In this document: positions 18,639-28,348 of the stretch, piece by piece
How the letters are laid out: every line of letters begins with the position of its first letter
How positions within the stretch are numbered: position 1 is the stretch's first letter
Source: Novipirellula herctigrandis
Lineage (GTDB): Bacteria > Planctomycetota > Planctomycetia > Pirellulales > Pirellulaceae
Direction of reading: 5' to 3'
Assembly (NCBI GenBank): GCA_007859835.1
Contig: SJPJ01000001.1
Span: 6,299,632-6,363,631, forward strand
DNA length: 64,000 nt
The notes under the pieces: model-generated
What the model was told of the DNA's origin: nothing
Database searches by the model: none
Seen by the model: the letters and a program-made list of their open reading frames with translations, nothing else
Translations under genes and position numbers: made by a program

Positions 18639-21245
18639 GTGACTACAAAAACTATCACCGGCGCTCTGCACCCTACACTCGTCCGTGCTTCGGCGGGTAC
18701 TGGAAAGACTTATCAGTTGACCGCACGGTTATTGCGAATTTTGTTGCAGGATTCTCCACCCGAGACCATCCTTGCGACCACGTTCACTCGTAAAGCGGCA
18801 GGCGAGATATTGAATCGTGTATTGGAAGTGCTCGCCAAAGCGGGGGATGACAACGATCAGGCATCTCTGAAAGCACTTCAAGAACAGGTGGGGATCCCGT
18901 CGCTGCAGCATCAAACATGCCGGCAACAACTGCACCGAATCCTCAAGAATATCCACCGTTTACGTATCTGCACGCTCGACAGTCTCTTTACTCAACTCGC
19001 TCGTTCGTTCCCCTTCGAGTTGAGTTTGCCGCCTGCGTGGCGGTTGACTGACGAGATCGAGGAAGTTTGGATACAAGAGAGGGCGGTCAGCAATGTCGTT
19101 TCGATTTTGAACCCGAGCGAGATGACGACCATGTTGACCATGCTCGGTAAGGGCGAAATTAAACGCTCGATCCAGCGAGAATTGATGCAAGTGGTCGATA
19201 CTGCGTATGGTATCCATCGTCGCAGCACGTCGGATGCTTGGATGAAATTGGTTGCCCCGAAAAGACCGGATCAAAAAGAGATCACAAAGGTCGCGGGAGA
19301 GCTTCGCCAAGCCGATCCCTCTCAAAAAACGGTTCGAGCAAAGCTTCAAAAGCTTGCGGATGCAATCGAAACGGGTGATTTTAATTCATTGGTCGACGAC
19401 ACCTTGATCCGGAATATTGCCAAGGCTCGTCGGACTCATGCGGAAGTCAAGTTTGGTAGGTCGAAGCTCCCTGATGGACTCGATGATGCGCTCGACGTCG
19501 TTTATGCGGCTGTCCGCACTGAATTGGTAGGACTTCTTGTTTCGCAAAACGAAGCAACGGCGAAGATCTTGGCTGCCTACGATTTTCACGTCAATACTCT
19601 CAAGCAATCCTCGCGTGTGCTTAGTTTTGAAGATGTCGCGGTGCGTTTGTCTCGGCTCTTTTCGGGGATTGACCCACAAGCATTGATCAATCGAATGGAT
19701 GGCGCGATAGACCACGTGTTGTTAGATGAATTCCAAGATACCTCGCCTGCGCAGTGGCAAGTCCTTAGGCCGTTGGCCGTACGGGCTTGTAATGTCGAGG
19801 CGGCAGTCGAGGACGGATCCGAGCGGCAAATCGGTCGTTCCTTCTTTTGTGTGGGGGATACTAAGCAAGCAATTTATGGATGGCGTGGTGGCGTTGCCGA
19901 AATATTTGATGCCGTAACGGATGAAATTGATGGCATCGCCGAGACAGAACAGAACGAAAGCTTTCGAAGTAGCCCCGACATCATCGACTTTGTCAATCTT
20001 GTGTTTCGCAATCTATCGCGACATCCGCTTTCCTCCGAAGGTGACCCAAAAGATCCTTCCGACAAAACCGCTCACGAGGCAACTGCCATCCGGCGTTTTG
20101 CGAGTCAGTTCCCTGACCACACGGCCTTCAAAAAGTCACTGAAAGGGTATGTCCGGATTCAAACCAGCATGAAGGTCGAAGGTGGCGATAAGGAAGCGAA
20201 CGACAATGCGTGTTTAGAGGATGCGGCGAAACAGATTGCTGAAATCGCTAAGGAGGCGTCTGGGAAAAAGATCGGTGTGCTGACCCGAACCAACTCGGCG
20301 GTGGCTCAACTAATCAACATGCTCGAATCGCTAAACGTGGAAGTCAGCCAGGAAGGGGGCAACCCGCTTACGGATTCCGCTGCGGTGGAGACCGTTTTGT
20401 CGGCACTGATGATGGCGGAGCATCCGGGCGACGGTCGCTGGCGTTTTCATGTAGAGCAAACGCTTCTGGTCGCGGATCCGACGCTCACTGCGGATTCAAT
20501 TCGCCGAATGGTGGAACAACGGGGAATCGCCCAAACGGTGGAGAGGCTGTGCGGCACGCTCGCGCCGATTTGTACCGCTCGAGATACTCTGCGACTGCGG
20601 CAATTGGCTCGGCTTGCGATTGCATACGAAAATAATCCACAGCCACGGCTACGCGATTTTGTTCGTTTGGTGCGAGAAAAACGCATCGAACGCCCGCAGC
20701 AAGCTCAAGTGCGGGTGATGACGGTTCACCAATCGAAGGGGCTTGAATTTGACGTTGTGGTACTGCCGCAACTCGATGGACCACTTACCCGTTCAAGTGG
20801 GAACTGCGTTGCGGATGCGAAATCGCTGAGCGAATCGCCGCAAGGGATTACGCGTTATATTGGGCAAGACTACTGGCATTTTTTGGATAAAAAATGGCAA
20901 CACGCCTTCGGAAGCCAAGGGGCTAGTGCGATGACCGAAGCGTTGTGTTTACTGTATGTCGCGATCACACGAGCCAAACAAGCACTTTACATCGTCGTCC
21001 AACCGAGCAACAAAAAGGAATTCAGCACAAAGACCGCAGCATCACTGATTTACCACGCCGTGGGATGCGAAAAAGACCCAACGGAAAGCGGATCGGTTTT
21101 GTATGAATCAGGACACTCGGATTGGTCCAACAAAGATCAAGTGATGGAAAATGCAGATGTTCCGGTAAAGAAAGTTCAGATTCAATTCCGCCACGCAACG
21201 TCAGAGCAGAGACGGAGTGCGAATCGATCCGCAACGACTATCTAA
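18639..21245 (+). CDS. AddA-like UvrD-family helicase, C-terminal nuclease absent
   Basis: 868 residues from a GTG codon. SF1A motifs are complete: Walker A ASAGTGKT (17-24), Walker B LLDEFQDTS (D363, E364), motif III FFCVGDTKQAIYGWRGG, motif V VMTVHQSKGLEFDVVVLP and motif VI LLYVAITRAKQALYI. It fits the AddA/RecB helicase class, which unwinds DNA ends together with a nuclease. Typical AddA is about 1,200 residues and ends with a nuclease domain; this protein stops about 90 residues after motif VI, in a basic unstructured-looking tail (RRSANRSATTI). No nuclease motif is seen downstream in any frame up to the next gene. Follows the AddB-like gene by 37 bases. The complex would have one nuclease, in the AddB-like partner. 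Confidence 0.85.
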   Translation: MTTKTITGALHPTLVRASAGTGKTYQLTARLLRILLQDSPPETILATTFTRKAAGEILNRVLEVLAKAGDDNDQASLKALQEQVGIPSLQHQTCRQQLHRILKNIHRLRICTLDSLFTQLARSFPFELSLPPAWRLTDEIEEVWIQERAVSNVVSILNPSEMTTMLTMLGKGEIKRSIQRELMQVVDTAYGIHRRSTSDAWMKLVAPKRPDQKEITKVAGELRQADPSQKTVRAKLQKLADAIETGDFNSLVDDTLIRNIAKARRTHAEVKFGRSKLPDGLDDALDVVYAAVRTELVGLLVSQNEATAKILAAYDFHVNTLKQSSRVLSFEDVAVRLSRLFSGIDPQALINRMDGAIDHVLLDEFQDTSPAQWQVLRPLAVRACNVEAAVEDGSERQIGRSFFCVGDTKQAIYGWRGGVAEIFDAVTDEIDGIAETEQNESFRSSPDIIDFVNLVFRNLSRHPLSSEGDPKDPSDKTAHEATAIRRFASQFPDHTAFKKSLKGYVRIQTSMKVEGGDKEANDNACLEDAAKQIAEIAKEASGKKIGVLTRTNSAVAQLINMLESLNVEVSQEGGNPLTDSAAVETVLSALMMAEHPGDGRWRFHVEQTLLVADPTLTADSIRRMVEQRGIAQTVERLCGTLAPICTARDTLRLRQLARLAIAYENNPQPRLRDFVRLVREKRIERPQQAQVRVMTVHQSKGLEFDVVVLPQLDGPLTRSSGNCVADAKSLSESPQGITRYIGQDYWHFLDKKWQHAFGSQGASAMTEALCLLYVAITRAKQALYIVVQPSNKKEFSTKTAASLIYHAVGCEKDPTESGSVLYESGHSDWSNKDQVMENADVPVKKVQIQFRHATSEQRRSANRSATTI

Positions 21246-21444
21246 AACAAACAGCCCCCGTACATCATATAGCTTTCAATCCCCTCGGTATTGGCCCAGA
21301 CATGCGACAATTCGATGAAGGTTGGCTGGTTTGATCCCTGCATTCGATCCGGTTCGGGATGGATGGGGTGTGTGGGGGGATAAAGGAGTGGAGCATTGAG
21401 GTTAAGATTGAGAGCAACAGTAAGAATTGAGGATAGGAAAAGAC

Positions 21445-22749
21445 ATGGAAAGTAAAAACGGGAAACGTCGTGTCTTGCATGCGGCAGACATTCACCTTGA
21501 CAGCCCTTTGCAGAAGCTACAGTCTTACGAAGACGCTCCGGTGGACCAAATTCGTGGTGCGTCGCGACGGGCTTTGGAAAACATGGTCGAGCTTGCTATC
21601 GACGAAGCGGTCGACCTAGTGGTCATCGCCGGCGACTTGTATGACGGTGATTGGAGGGATCAGAACACCGGTTTGTTCTTCGTCGGTCAAGCTGCGAAAC
21701 TTGTGGGTGCGGGCATCCCCGTGGTGGTCATTCGTGGTAACCATGATGCCGCCAATATCATGACATCCTCATTGCCACTTCCCAAAAACCCGGACGGCAG
21801 TGACATCATGATGGCGTCTGCCAAGGTCGATTGCCGTACCTTCGAGTCGCTAGGGATATCGGTTCACGGACGGTCGTTTAGTAAGCGTGCAGAAACAAAA
21901 GATCTGTCCAAACGTTATCCGAAACCGCATGCGGGCATGTTCAATCTTGGTTTGCTGCACACCAGTTTGACGGGTGCCGAGGGTCACGATAGCTATTCGC
22001 CCTGTACGCCGATTCAATTGACGGACAAAGAGTACGACTATTGGGCGCTGGGACATGTTCATTTGCGAGGCAGCCATGGAATCGAAGCAGGTGCTCCGAT
22101 CGTTTTTAGTGGCAACGTCCAAGGACGCCATATTCGCGAAACGGGTGAAAAGGGCTGCATTATCGTGGATATCGATTCACGTAACGAAGCCACACATAGC
22201 TTTCATCCTCTCGATGTAGTGCGCTGGGAAGTGTGCCACTTGGATGCTCGCTCGATCGAGCATACTGACGAAATTATCGACCAATTCGAAAGTTGGTTGA
22301 ATCAGAAAATTGGCGAAGCTGCCGGGCGGATGATCGTTTCGCGAGTCTCGGTTGAAGGCCCTTGCAACATTCACAATGCACTGCACCAAAACCGCAATCG
22401 CATCGAATCATCCTTACGAGCCATCGCTGTCGCTCACGGAGACGGAAAGGCGTGGCTCGAAAAATTGCGAATGAAAACAACGACGCCCAACGACACTATC
22501 GACGTAGGCGATTTGGAAGGTCCGCTAGCCAGTGTTGCCAAAGTGGTTGACGACATTCGGTTGTCAGAGGACCGAGCGGATTTGGTCAAGCGGGAATTGT
22601 CGTCTTTGTTGACAAAACTGCCTTTGGAGCTGCACGCCTATAGCGGCGCATTTTCGACGGAGAACTTTGATCAAACCGATGAACTCATCGAATCCGCAGC
22701 AGCAGACTTACTGGGGCGAATACAGGGAAGTGAAGCGACAAAACAATGA
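21445..22749 (+). CDS. SbcD/YhaO-like DNA exonuclease (metallophosphoesterase)
   Basis: Calcineurin-like phosphoesterase of the Mre11/SbcD type. Motifs in order: HAADIHLDSPL, VVIAGDLYDGDW, VIRGNHDA, and GHVHLR, which supply the two-metal site. The ATG at 21445 has a good ribosome site (GAGG, 8 bases upstream), so the TTG 18 bases earlier is rejected. 434 residues. The start codon of the next gene overlaps the stop (ATGA), giving translational coupling with its ATPase partner. Family members form a Rad50/Mre11-like complex that opens hairpins and trims DNA ends. The long gap after the helicase (about 200 bases) means it may have its own promoter. Confidence 0.9.
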   Translation: MESKNGKRRVLHAADIHLDSPLQKLQSYEDAPVDQIRGASRRALENMVELAIDEAVDLVVIAGDLYDGDWRDQNTGLFFVGQAAKLVGAGIPVVVIRGNHDAANIMTSSLPLPKNPDGSDIMMASAKVDCRTFESLGISVHGRSFSKRAETKDLSKRYPKPHAGMFNLGLLHTSLTGAEGHDSYSPCTPIQLTDKEYDYWALGHVHLRGSHGIEAGAPIVFSGNVQGRHIRETGEKGCIIVDIDSRNEATHSFHPLDVVRWEVCHLDARSIEHTDEIIDQFESWLNQKIGEAAGRMIVSRVSVEGPCNIHNALHQNRNRIESSLRAIAVAHGDGKAWLEKLRMKTTTPNDTIDVGDLEGPLASVAKVVDDIRLSEDRADLVKRELSSLLTKLPLELHAYSGAFSTENFDQTDELIESAAADLLGRIQGSEATKQ

Positions 22750-25700
22750 AAATTGAACGATTAGATCTAAAGGCGTTTGGACGATTCACCAATAATTCGA
22801 TCGACTTTTCTGCCGCTCGGAAGCCGTTCCATATTGTCTATGGTCCCAATGAGTCGGGCAAATCGACGAGTTTGCGGGCGATCACATCGTTGCTTTACGG
22901 AATGCCACCAACGGCACTGGACAACTATGTTCATCCAAATGCCAAAATGCGCGTCGGTGGAGTATTGTCAAACGGCAGCGGATCGCTCGAGTGTATTCGT
23001 CGGCGCGGCCGCGCAGCAACGCTTCGAGACGCGAATGACGATAAACCGGTCGACGATTCGGTGCTCGAGAAAATGCTGGGCGGAATCGATCGCGAAGCAT
23101 TTGAACATCGATTTGGTTTGTCGCATGAGGAATTGGTCAAAGGTGGTAGGGCGATCCTTGAAGGCGAAGGCGACCTAGGGGAAATCCTATTTGCGGCCGG
23201 TGCGGGGGTCAGTCAGCTTCGTGCGGTGCAACAGCAGTTGACTGAACTTGGAAAGCAATTGTTCGTTTCTGGTGGGCGCAACGGTTCGCTCAATCAATTG
23301 ATTCGTGAAATGGCGGCAAAGAAGAAGGAGCTTGAGGAGCTAAAGGTCCCGCCGAGTGAATTCGATGACCTTCGAACGAAACTGAAAAACGAATGTGCCC
23401 GAACCGAAGAAATGAATTCGTCGGTGAAATTGGCAGTTGTCAAGCTCGCTAAATTGCGAGCGATTCAAAAAGCGTTGCCGCTAGTGCCACAGTGGCATGC
23501 GTTAAGAGACTCTCTAGCGGAATTGGCGGACGCGCCGCAATTGGATGATGCGTTCACAGAACGACGGCGATCATACGAAACGAATCGTGAAATCGCCACT
23601 CGGCAAACGGTTTCGTTGACTGATCGATTGGAAGAATTGGCCGGTGAACTACGGTCGCTCGGCGATGATGAATCGATCATGATCCATGAAGCCGAAATCG
23701 AATCCTTGTTCGAACGACTTGGCGCACGCGACGAAGCTCGAAAACATCGTGGCGACTTGGAACGGAAACGGTCCAACATGGATCGCCGAATGGTAGAGGC
23801 GTTGCAGGAGCTTTCGATCGAAATTGGAGGGGATGACAAAGATGAAATCAAAAAGAAAATCGACAAATCGGTTGCCCGTCTAAAAGTCGTTGATTCAGTG
23901 CGAACAAAAGTCAATGAGCTGGCGCAGAAATACGCGATGATTGTGCAGCAGCGTGACGATGCCGATGAACAAACGCGGACTCTATCGAAAAAGCTAACGG
24001 AGACGGAGCAGCTGCTTGAGCGTCAGTCTGTTCCAGCGGACCCTAACACGATCAGCCAGGTTCTCGAATCGGTTGGTTCGCCCGATTCGGTGCTTTCGGA
24101 TCTGGCACAGCAAAACGCAACGATAACGAAACTTCAATCTCGTTGCACTCAATTGTCGCGAAAACTAGATGGTTTCGATGGCACCTTTGCTGAGGCTGCT
24201 CAATTACGATTACCGAGCGAAGAGTCCATCGAATTAGCGGCCGAAGAGCTCGAACGACGCGAAAGTGTTTTGAAACGCGTGAGCGATCAATGGAAACAAC
24301 TGAGTACGCGACAAAAGGAACAGCAGGAACGATTGCAAACGGTTCAATCGGTCGTGTCGTTACCAACCACCGAGCAATTGGCCGAAGCCCGTAGGGAACG
24401 TGATGACGCTTTTTGCCAAATCATTGCGGACAACGAAGCGGGGCGTTTGGAAACCAAGACAATGAGCCGACTGCAACAATGGACTCGAAAAGCAGACGAG
24501 CTTGTCGACGCAATGCGACTGCATCACGAACAATTGCACCAACAAGCTTCGATTCAAGCGGTGTTGCAATCGATCGAACAAGAATTGGTTACCTGTCAAT
24601 CAGAGGGCGAAACAGTCAAGACGGCGGTTGAAGAAGCCACAAACAATTGGCAAGCTTTGTGGCAAGCATCCGGAGTGATCGCTCCAACTCCCGATCGAAT
24701 GCACCGCTGGATCACCAATCATGCACAATTGGTCGATTCCGTCGCAAATTTTGATGAGGAAACACAGCAGCTTGAGCAGATGAAAGAACGGTTAGAGCTT
24801 TCATCGAAGCGATTAAGACGGGCGATCGAATTGGCATCGACTCCATCGGTGGTTCCAGTGACGCCCGATGGCGAGACCTTGTTTGATCTCCATGAGCCAA
24901 GTGATGATTTTGCCTCCTTGTACGATTCCGCTGGCGCCCTGCGAAGCGAATTGCGAGATGCGAAAAAGCGGCACGAGGACTTGTTGCGAAAGCGGGACAC
25001 GATCCGAGACGAATTGCCCGAGGTTCAGACACGGCTTGAGTCACGACAAAAGGAACTGGACCAATGGCATACGGATTGGGCCGAGGCGACGTCGGCGCTG
25101 TCGGAAAACGTCGATCGGACACCTGCGGTCGTAGTCGAAAAAGTCGCTCAAATCGATGCATTGGTAAACCAAAAACGAGAGCGGGATATCTTGGCGGTTC
25201 GAATTCGATCGATCCGTGAAGACAACGAAGCCTATCAGGCTGATGTCCGGCGGCTCGTAAAGGATCTTGGTATCACGCTGCCCAGCGATCAAGGTGAGGT
25301 AAGCGACGTGTTCGGTGTCGTGAAGCAATTGTTCCAGCGGATGCAAGCGGAACGCTCTGCTGCGAAACAGCGTGTTGCGCTGAGTCACCAACGTGATACC
25401 GTCACAAACCAGCTTGAAGAAGCGAAGCAAAACGCAGCGGAAGCAGCCGTCACGCTGCAAAAACTCTGTGACGAAGCCGGTTGTTCTTCGCCAGAAGATT
25501 TGGCGGAAGTCGAACGGCGATCGAAACAACGGCAACAATTTGAAACGTCACTTCGGGGAACCGAGGAACAACTGCGGATCTTGTCGGGGAGAGCATCGCT
25601 TGAGGAATTCGCCGCAGAAGTAGAGTTGCAGCAATCCGAACTCGTTGATTTGGATATTGAAACCCTTGAAGCCGATTTGTCCAACACACAAGATCAGCTT

Positions 25701-26312
25701 TCCGAAGCACAGCAACAGGTCGGCGCACTTCGGCATCGTTTGGAGGAAATGGACGGCAGTTCGCGAGCCTCGGAGTTGTCCCAATCAATACAGTTGTTAG
25801 CGGGGCAAATGGAAAATGAGGTCGAGCAATACTCGCGAGTGAAGATCGCTGCAATGCTTTTGCAGCAAGCGATTGACCATTATCGTCAAGAAAATTCAGG
25901 TCCAGTGCTTCGTTTGGCGTCGGGCATTTTTCAGCGATTGACATTGGGCGAATACGAGTCATTGAAAGTCGACTTCGATGCTCGTGGAAAAGCGATGTTA
26001 TTTGGAGTTCGAAATGCCGAAGCCGAACCCGATGTGCCAGCCAATGCAATGAGTACCGGAACGGCGGACGCACTTTACTTGTCGCTTCGGCTCGCATCGA
26101 TCGATCACCAACTCTCTCGCGGACATGCGTTGCCACTGATCGTAGACGATTGCATGGTGAATCTCGATGACGAGCGATCCAAAGCATCCCTTGTAACGTT
26201 GTCCGAGTTGTCATCGCGAACGCAAGTGATCCTGTTCACCCATCACGAGCATCTCGTCGAACTCGCCACGCAGACGCTCCAAAATGATGCGTTTCATGTC
26301 CATCGGTTGTAG
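22746..26312 (+). CDS. SbcC/YhaN-like SMC-type ATPase
   Basis: 1,188 residues. Walker A GPNESGKST (33-41) lies in the N-terminal lobe; a very long coiled coil fills residues from about 180 to 1,010; the C-terminal lobe has a signature-like NAMSTGTADALYLSLRLASID, Walker B LPLIVDDCMVNLDDER and a His-switch-like FTHHEHLVELA. This is the Rad50/SbcC class, closer to YhaN (AAA_27) than to E. coli SbcC. The usual central zinc-hook CxxC is not obvious in the coiled coil, as in YhaN-type proteins. It partners the phosphoesterase just upstream, with which it overlaps by 4 bases. Role: ATP-driven tethering and processing of DNA ends. Confidence 0.88.
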   Translation: MKIERLDLKAFGRFTNNSIDFSAARKPFHIVYGPNESGKSTSLRAITSLLYGMPPTALDNYVHPNAKMRVGGVLSNGSGSLECIRRRGRAATLRDANDDKPVDDSVLEKMLGGIDREAFEHRFGLSHEELVKGGRAILEGEGDLGEILFAAGAGVSQLRAVQQQLTELGKQLFVSGGRNGSLNQLIREMAAKKKELEELKVPPSEFDDLRTKLKNECARTEEMNSSVKLAVVKLAKLRAIQKALPLVPQWHALRDSLAELADAPQLDDAFTERRRSYETNREIATRQTVSLTDRLEELAGELRSLGDDESIMIHEAEIESLFERLGARDEARKHRGDLERKRSNMDRRMVEALQELSIEIGGDDKDEIKKKIDKSVARLKVVDSVRTKVNELAQKYAMIVQQRDDADEQTRTLSKKLTETEQLLERQSVPADPNTISQVLESVGSPDSVLSDLAQQNATITKLQSRCTQLSRKLDGFDGTFAEAAQLRLPSEESIELAAEELERRESVLKRVSDQWKQLSTRQKEQQERLQTVQSVVSLPTTEQLAEARRERDDAFCQIIADNEAGRLETKTMSRLQQWTRKADELVDAMRLHHEQLHQQASIQAVLQSIEQELVTCQSEGETVKTAVEEATNNWQALWQASGVIAPTPDRMHRWITNHAQLVDSVANFDEETQQLEQMKERLELSSKRLRRAIELASTPSVVPVTPDGETLFDLHEPSDDFASLYDSAGALRSELRDAKKRHEDLLRKRDTIRDELPEVQTRLESRQKELDQWHTDWAEATSALSENVDRTPAVVVEKVAQIDALVNQKRERDILAVRIRSIREDNEAYQADVRRLVKDLGITLPSDQGEVSDVFGVVKQLFQRMQAERSAAKQRVALSHQRDTVTNQLEEAKQNAAEAAVTLQKLCDEAGCSSPEDLAEVERRSKQRQQFETSLRGTEEQLRILSGRASLEEFAAEVELQQSELVDLDIETLEADLSNTQDQLSEAQQQVGALRHRLEEMDGSSRASELSQSIQLLAGQMENEVEQYSRVKIAAMLLQQAIDHYRQENSGPVLRLASGIFQRLTLGEYESLKVDFDARGKAMLFGVRNAEAEPDVPANAMSTGTADALYLSLRLASIDHQLSRGHALPLIVDDCMVNLDDERSKASLVTLSELSSRTQVILFTHHEHLVELATQTLQNDAFHVHRL

Positions 26313-26554
26313 TCATACTTGAGCGTTCGAATGTCGCACCGAGTTTGCGTCAATAGCAGAATGAATTTGCGGATGATGGTGGAGGTTGGCTGGGTCATAT
26401 GCCCGAAGCGACTTTTTTCGAACGAATCGATAGACTGCGGTAGGCAACGGTTTTTCACCGTAACGTGTCAGCCGATCCCGAACGGTCCCTTGGTTTTTGG
26501 CACCAAGGGAATCGTCCTTGTTCACTAATCCAAGCGTGGACAAGATCAAAGCAC

Positions 26555-26560
26555 TAGTTA
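26555..26560. repeat. 6-bp target-site duplication, left copy
   Basis: TAGTTA immediately outside the left inverted repeat, repeated at 28349-28354. The IR and TSD borders are slightly ambiguous because TAGT is shared; 4 bp (AGTT) is the shorter reading. Confidence 0.7.
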
Positions 26561-28348
26561 GTGTCCGTCCAAAAATTGAATGGCCGCATAAACTGCGATG
26601 TTTTTTGAGAAAAAGCTCCCCGAAGATCGAACCCGCAAGCAGGTTCGGGCGTTGGAATTGTTGACTAAAAGCAATTTCAAACGCAAATCTTCGAGGAGTG
26701 AACGTGGTCCGAAAGCACTATCAATCTCAGCATCGCTTCGATTGCAGCCCTGTCGCACAAGTACAACTCAACTTGGAATGCCGCGACGAAATCGTTCCGA
26801 TCCTCGCGGGTCTGCAGTTCCTTTATACCAACAACAAGCTTCGTCACAAAGCTGTCAAGTTAGTCGCAGCCGATCTCAACGAAGACTCTCGTCGAGATAT
26901 CGGCAGGCCCGGCATGGATGACTGGCACGTCGTTGTTTTGGCGGCTGTTCGGTTGGGGTGCAACTTCGATTACGACAAACTCCAAGACCAAGTCGAGAAC
27001 CATCGCTCGCTCAGAGGCATCATGGGAATTGGCGATTGGCAGGACGCCGACGAATTCACCTTCAGACGCATTCGCGACACGTTGTGCAAACTCAAGCCTG
27101 CAACGATCGAGAAGCTTAATCAAGTCATCGTCACCTCCGGACAGGAGATTGCACCTGAGGCTGCCGCTTCGGTTCGTGCCGATTCGTTCGTTGTCGAAAC
27201 CAACATTCATCATCCGACCGAAAGTAGTTTGATCTTCGATGGGGTACGCAAGTTTGTTCCGCTCTGCGCTGACTTGGCTGGCATGCTTGAGATTGATGGC
27301 TGGCGTCAGTCCGATCACTTGACGAGGAAGATCAAGAAGCTCAAACAGAACATGGGACGCATCGCCGCGAGCAAGAGTCAGGTCAAGAAAGACGCATTGC
27401 AATCGCTCTACATGGATCTGCTTGTCCGAACCGAGCAGTTGCTCACGCGAGCCGACGAGTTGGTAAAAACGGCGAAATCGGAGTTGTTCTCGACGGCGAT
27501 TGTCTCCAAAATCGCGGCAATCGAGCGATGGATCCAACTAACTCGGCAGGTCTGCGACACCGCTCGTCGTCGCGTGCTCCTTGGCGAAAGAGTTCCCAAT
27601 AGCGAGAAGCTGTTCAGTCTTTTTGAAACTCACACGCAGTTGTACCGTCGCGGTAAAGCTGGGCAACCGAATCAGTATGGACGCTTGGTCTTGGTCTACG
27701 AAGACGCCGCAGGATTCATCAGTCACTATCATTTGATGGACCGCACCAGCAAAGACCAAGATGTTGTCGTTGAGCAGACACGAATTGCTCAGCGAAAACA
27801 TTCGGGTCAGATCGAAACGGCGTCGTTTGACCGAGGCTTTCACAGCGATGAAAATGAGACGGCATTGCAAGAGATCGTTGATGACGTTTGTGTTTTACCA
27901 CGTGCTCCCGATCAGTACGCCGAACGATTGAAAAACGGAAGCGTGAAGTTTCATCAAACACGTCTACGTCACAGCGGTGTGGAATCAGCGATCGGTGCTT
28001 TACAGCGAGGCAACGGGCTGAAACGTTGTCGTGATCGTAGTGAGATCGGCTTTGAGCGCTACTTTGGTTTGGCGGTACTTGGTCGCAACCTACATACGCT
28101 TGGCAAGTTGTTACTTGCCAAGCATCATGCCATTAGCGCCTCGGCACAGAGTGATCGCCAAGCGGCGTAGGCAAATACTCCTTTGGAATCGGAGCAACGG
28201 AAGGCTATCGGTCTGCGCGCCAGGCGAAAACGGCGTAGAAAACGAGCGTTGTTCGCCACTAAAACCGCCCCAGAGCTAAATCTTCGAAGTACTCAGCGGA
28301 CGTGAAATCCGCTAAAATCAGCCACTCGAGCAATTTCCGGACGGACAC
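26561..28348 (+). mobile_element. insertion sequence, ISNCY-like, 1.79 kb
   Basis: Bounded by terminal inverted repeats: GTGTCCGTCCAAAAATTG (26561-26578) and CAATTTCCGGACGGACAC (28331-28348), 16 of 18 matching, flanked by the duplication TAGTTA. It carries one transposase gene with a complete DDE set and no frameshift, so it may still be active. It lies between the SbcC-like gene and the beta-helix gene, whose stop codon uses the right border. Confidence 0.85.
26704..28170 (+). CDS. DDE transposase, ISNCY-like
   Basis: 488 residues. The GTG at 26704 has GAGGAG directly before it with 5-base spacing; the GTG at 26698 lies inside that ribosome site. The catalytic triad is D160 (RADSFVVETNIHHPTES), D376 (SFDRGFHSD) and E427 (HSGVESAIGALQRGNGLKRC). 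The VETN-[IH]HxPTxSSL motif and the C-terminal GLxRCRDR segment are features of ISNCY-type transposases related to IS5/IS1182. Basic coil-rich central part (about 190-300). It cuts and joins the element's ends. Intact and in frame. Confidence 0.85.
   Translation: MVRKHYQSQHRFDCSPVAQVQLNLECRDEIVPILAGLQFLYTNNKLRHKAVKLVAADLNEDSRRDIGRPGMDDWHVVVLAAVRLGCNFDYDKLQDQVENHRSLRGIMGIGDWQDADEFTFRRIRDTLCKLKPATIEKLNQVIVTSGQEIAPEAAASVRADSFVVETNIHHPTESSLIFDGVRKFVPLCADLAGMLEIDGWRQSDHLTRKIKKLKQNMGRIAASKSQVKKDALQSLYMDLLVRTEQLLTRADELVKTAKSELFSTAIVSKIAAIERWIQLTRQVCDTARRRVLLGERVPNSEKLFSLFETHTQLYRRGKAGQPNQYGRLVLVYEDAAGFISHYHLMDRTSKDQDVVVEQTRIAQRKHSGQIETASFDRGFHSDENETALQEIVDDVCVLPRAPDQYAERLKNGSVKFHQTRLRHSGVESAIGALQRGNGLKRCRDRSEIGFERYFGLAVLGRNLHTLGKLLLAKHHAISASAQSDRQAA

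Noticed and set aside
21122-21334. Plus-strand frame overlapping the end of the AddA-like gene, possible continuation after a frameshift
   Set aside because: Its text (for example HHIAFNPLGIGPDMRQF) has no nuclease motif, so it does not restore the missing domain.
26313-26549. Minus-strand open frame between the SbcC-like gene and the insertion sequence
   Set aside because: 78 codons with no recognisable domain; it abuts the 3' end of the SbcC-like gene and looks like non-coding sequence. I did not list it as a gene.
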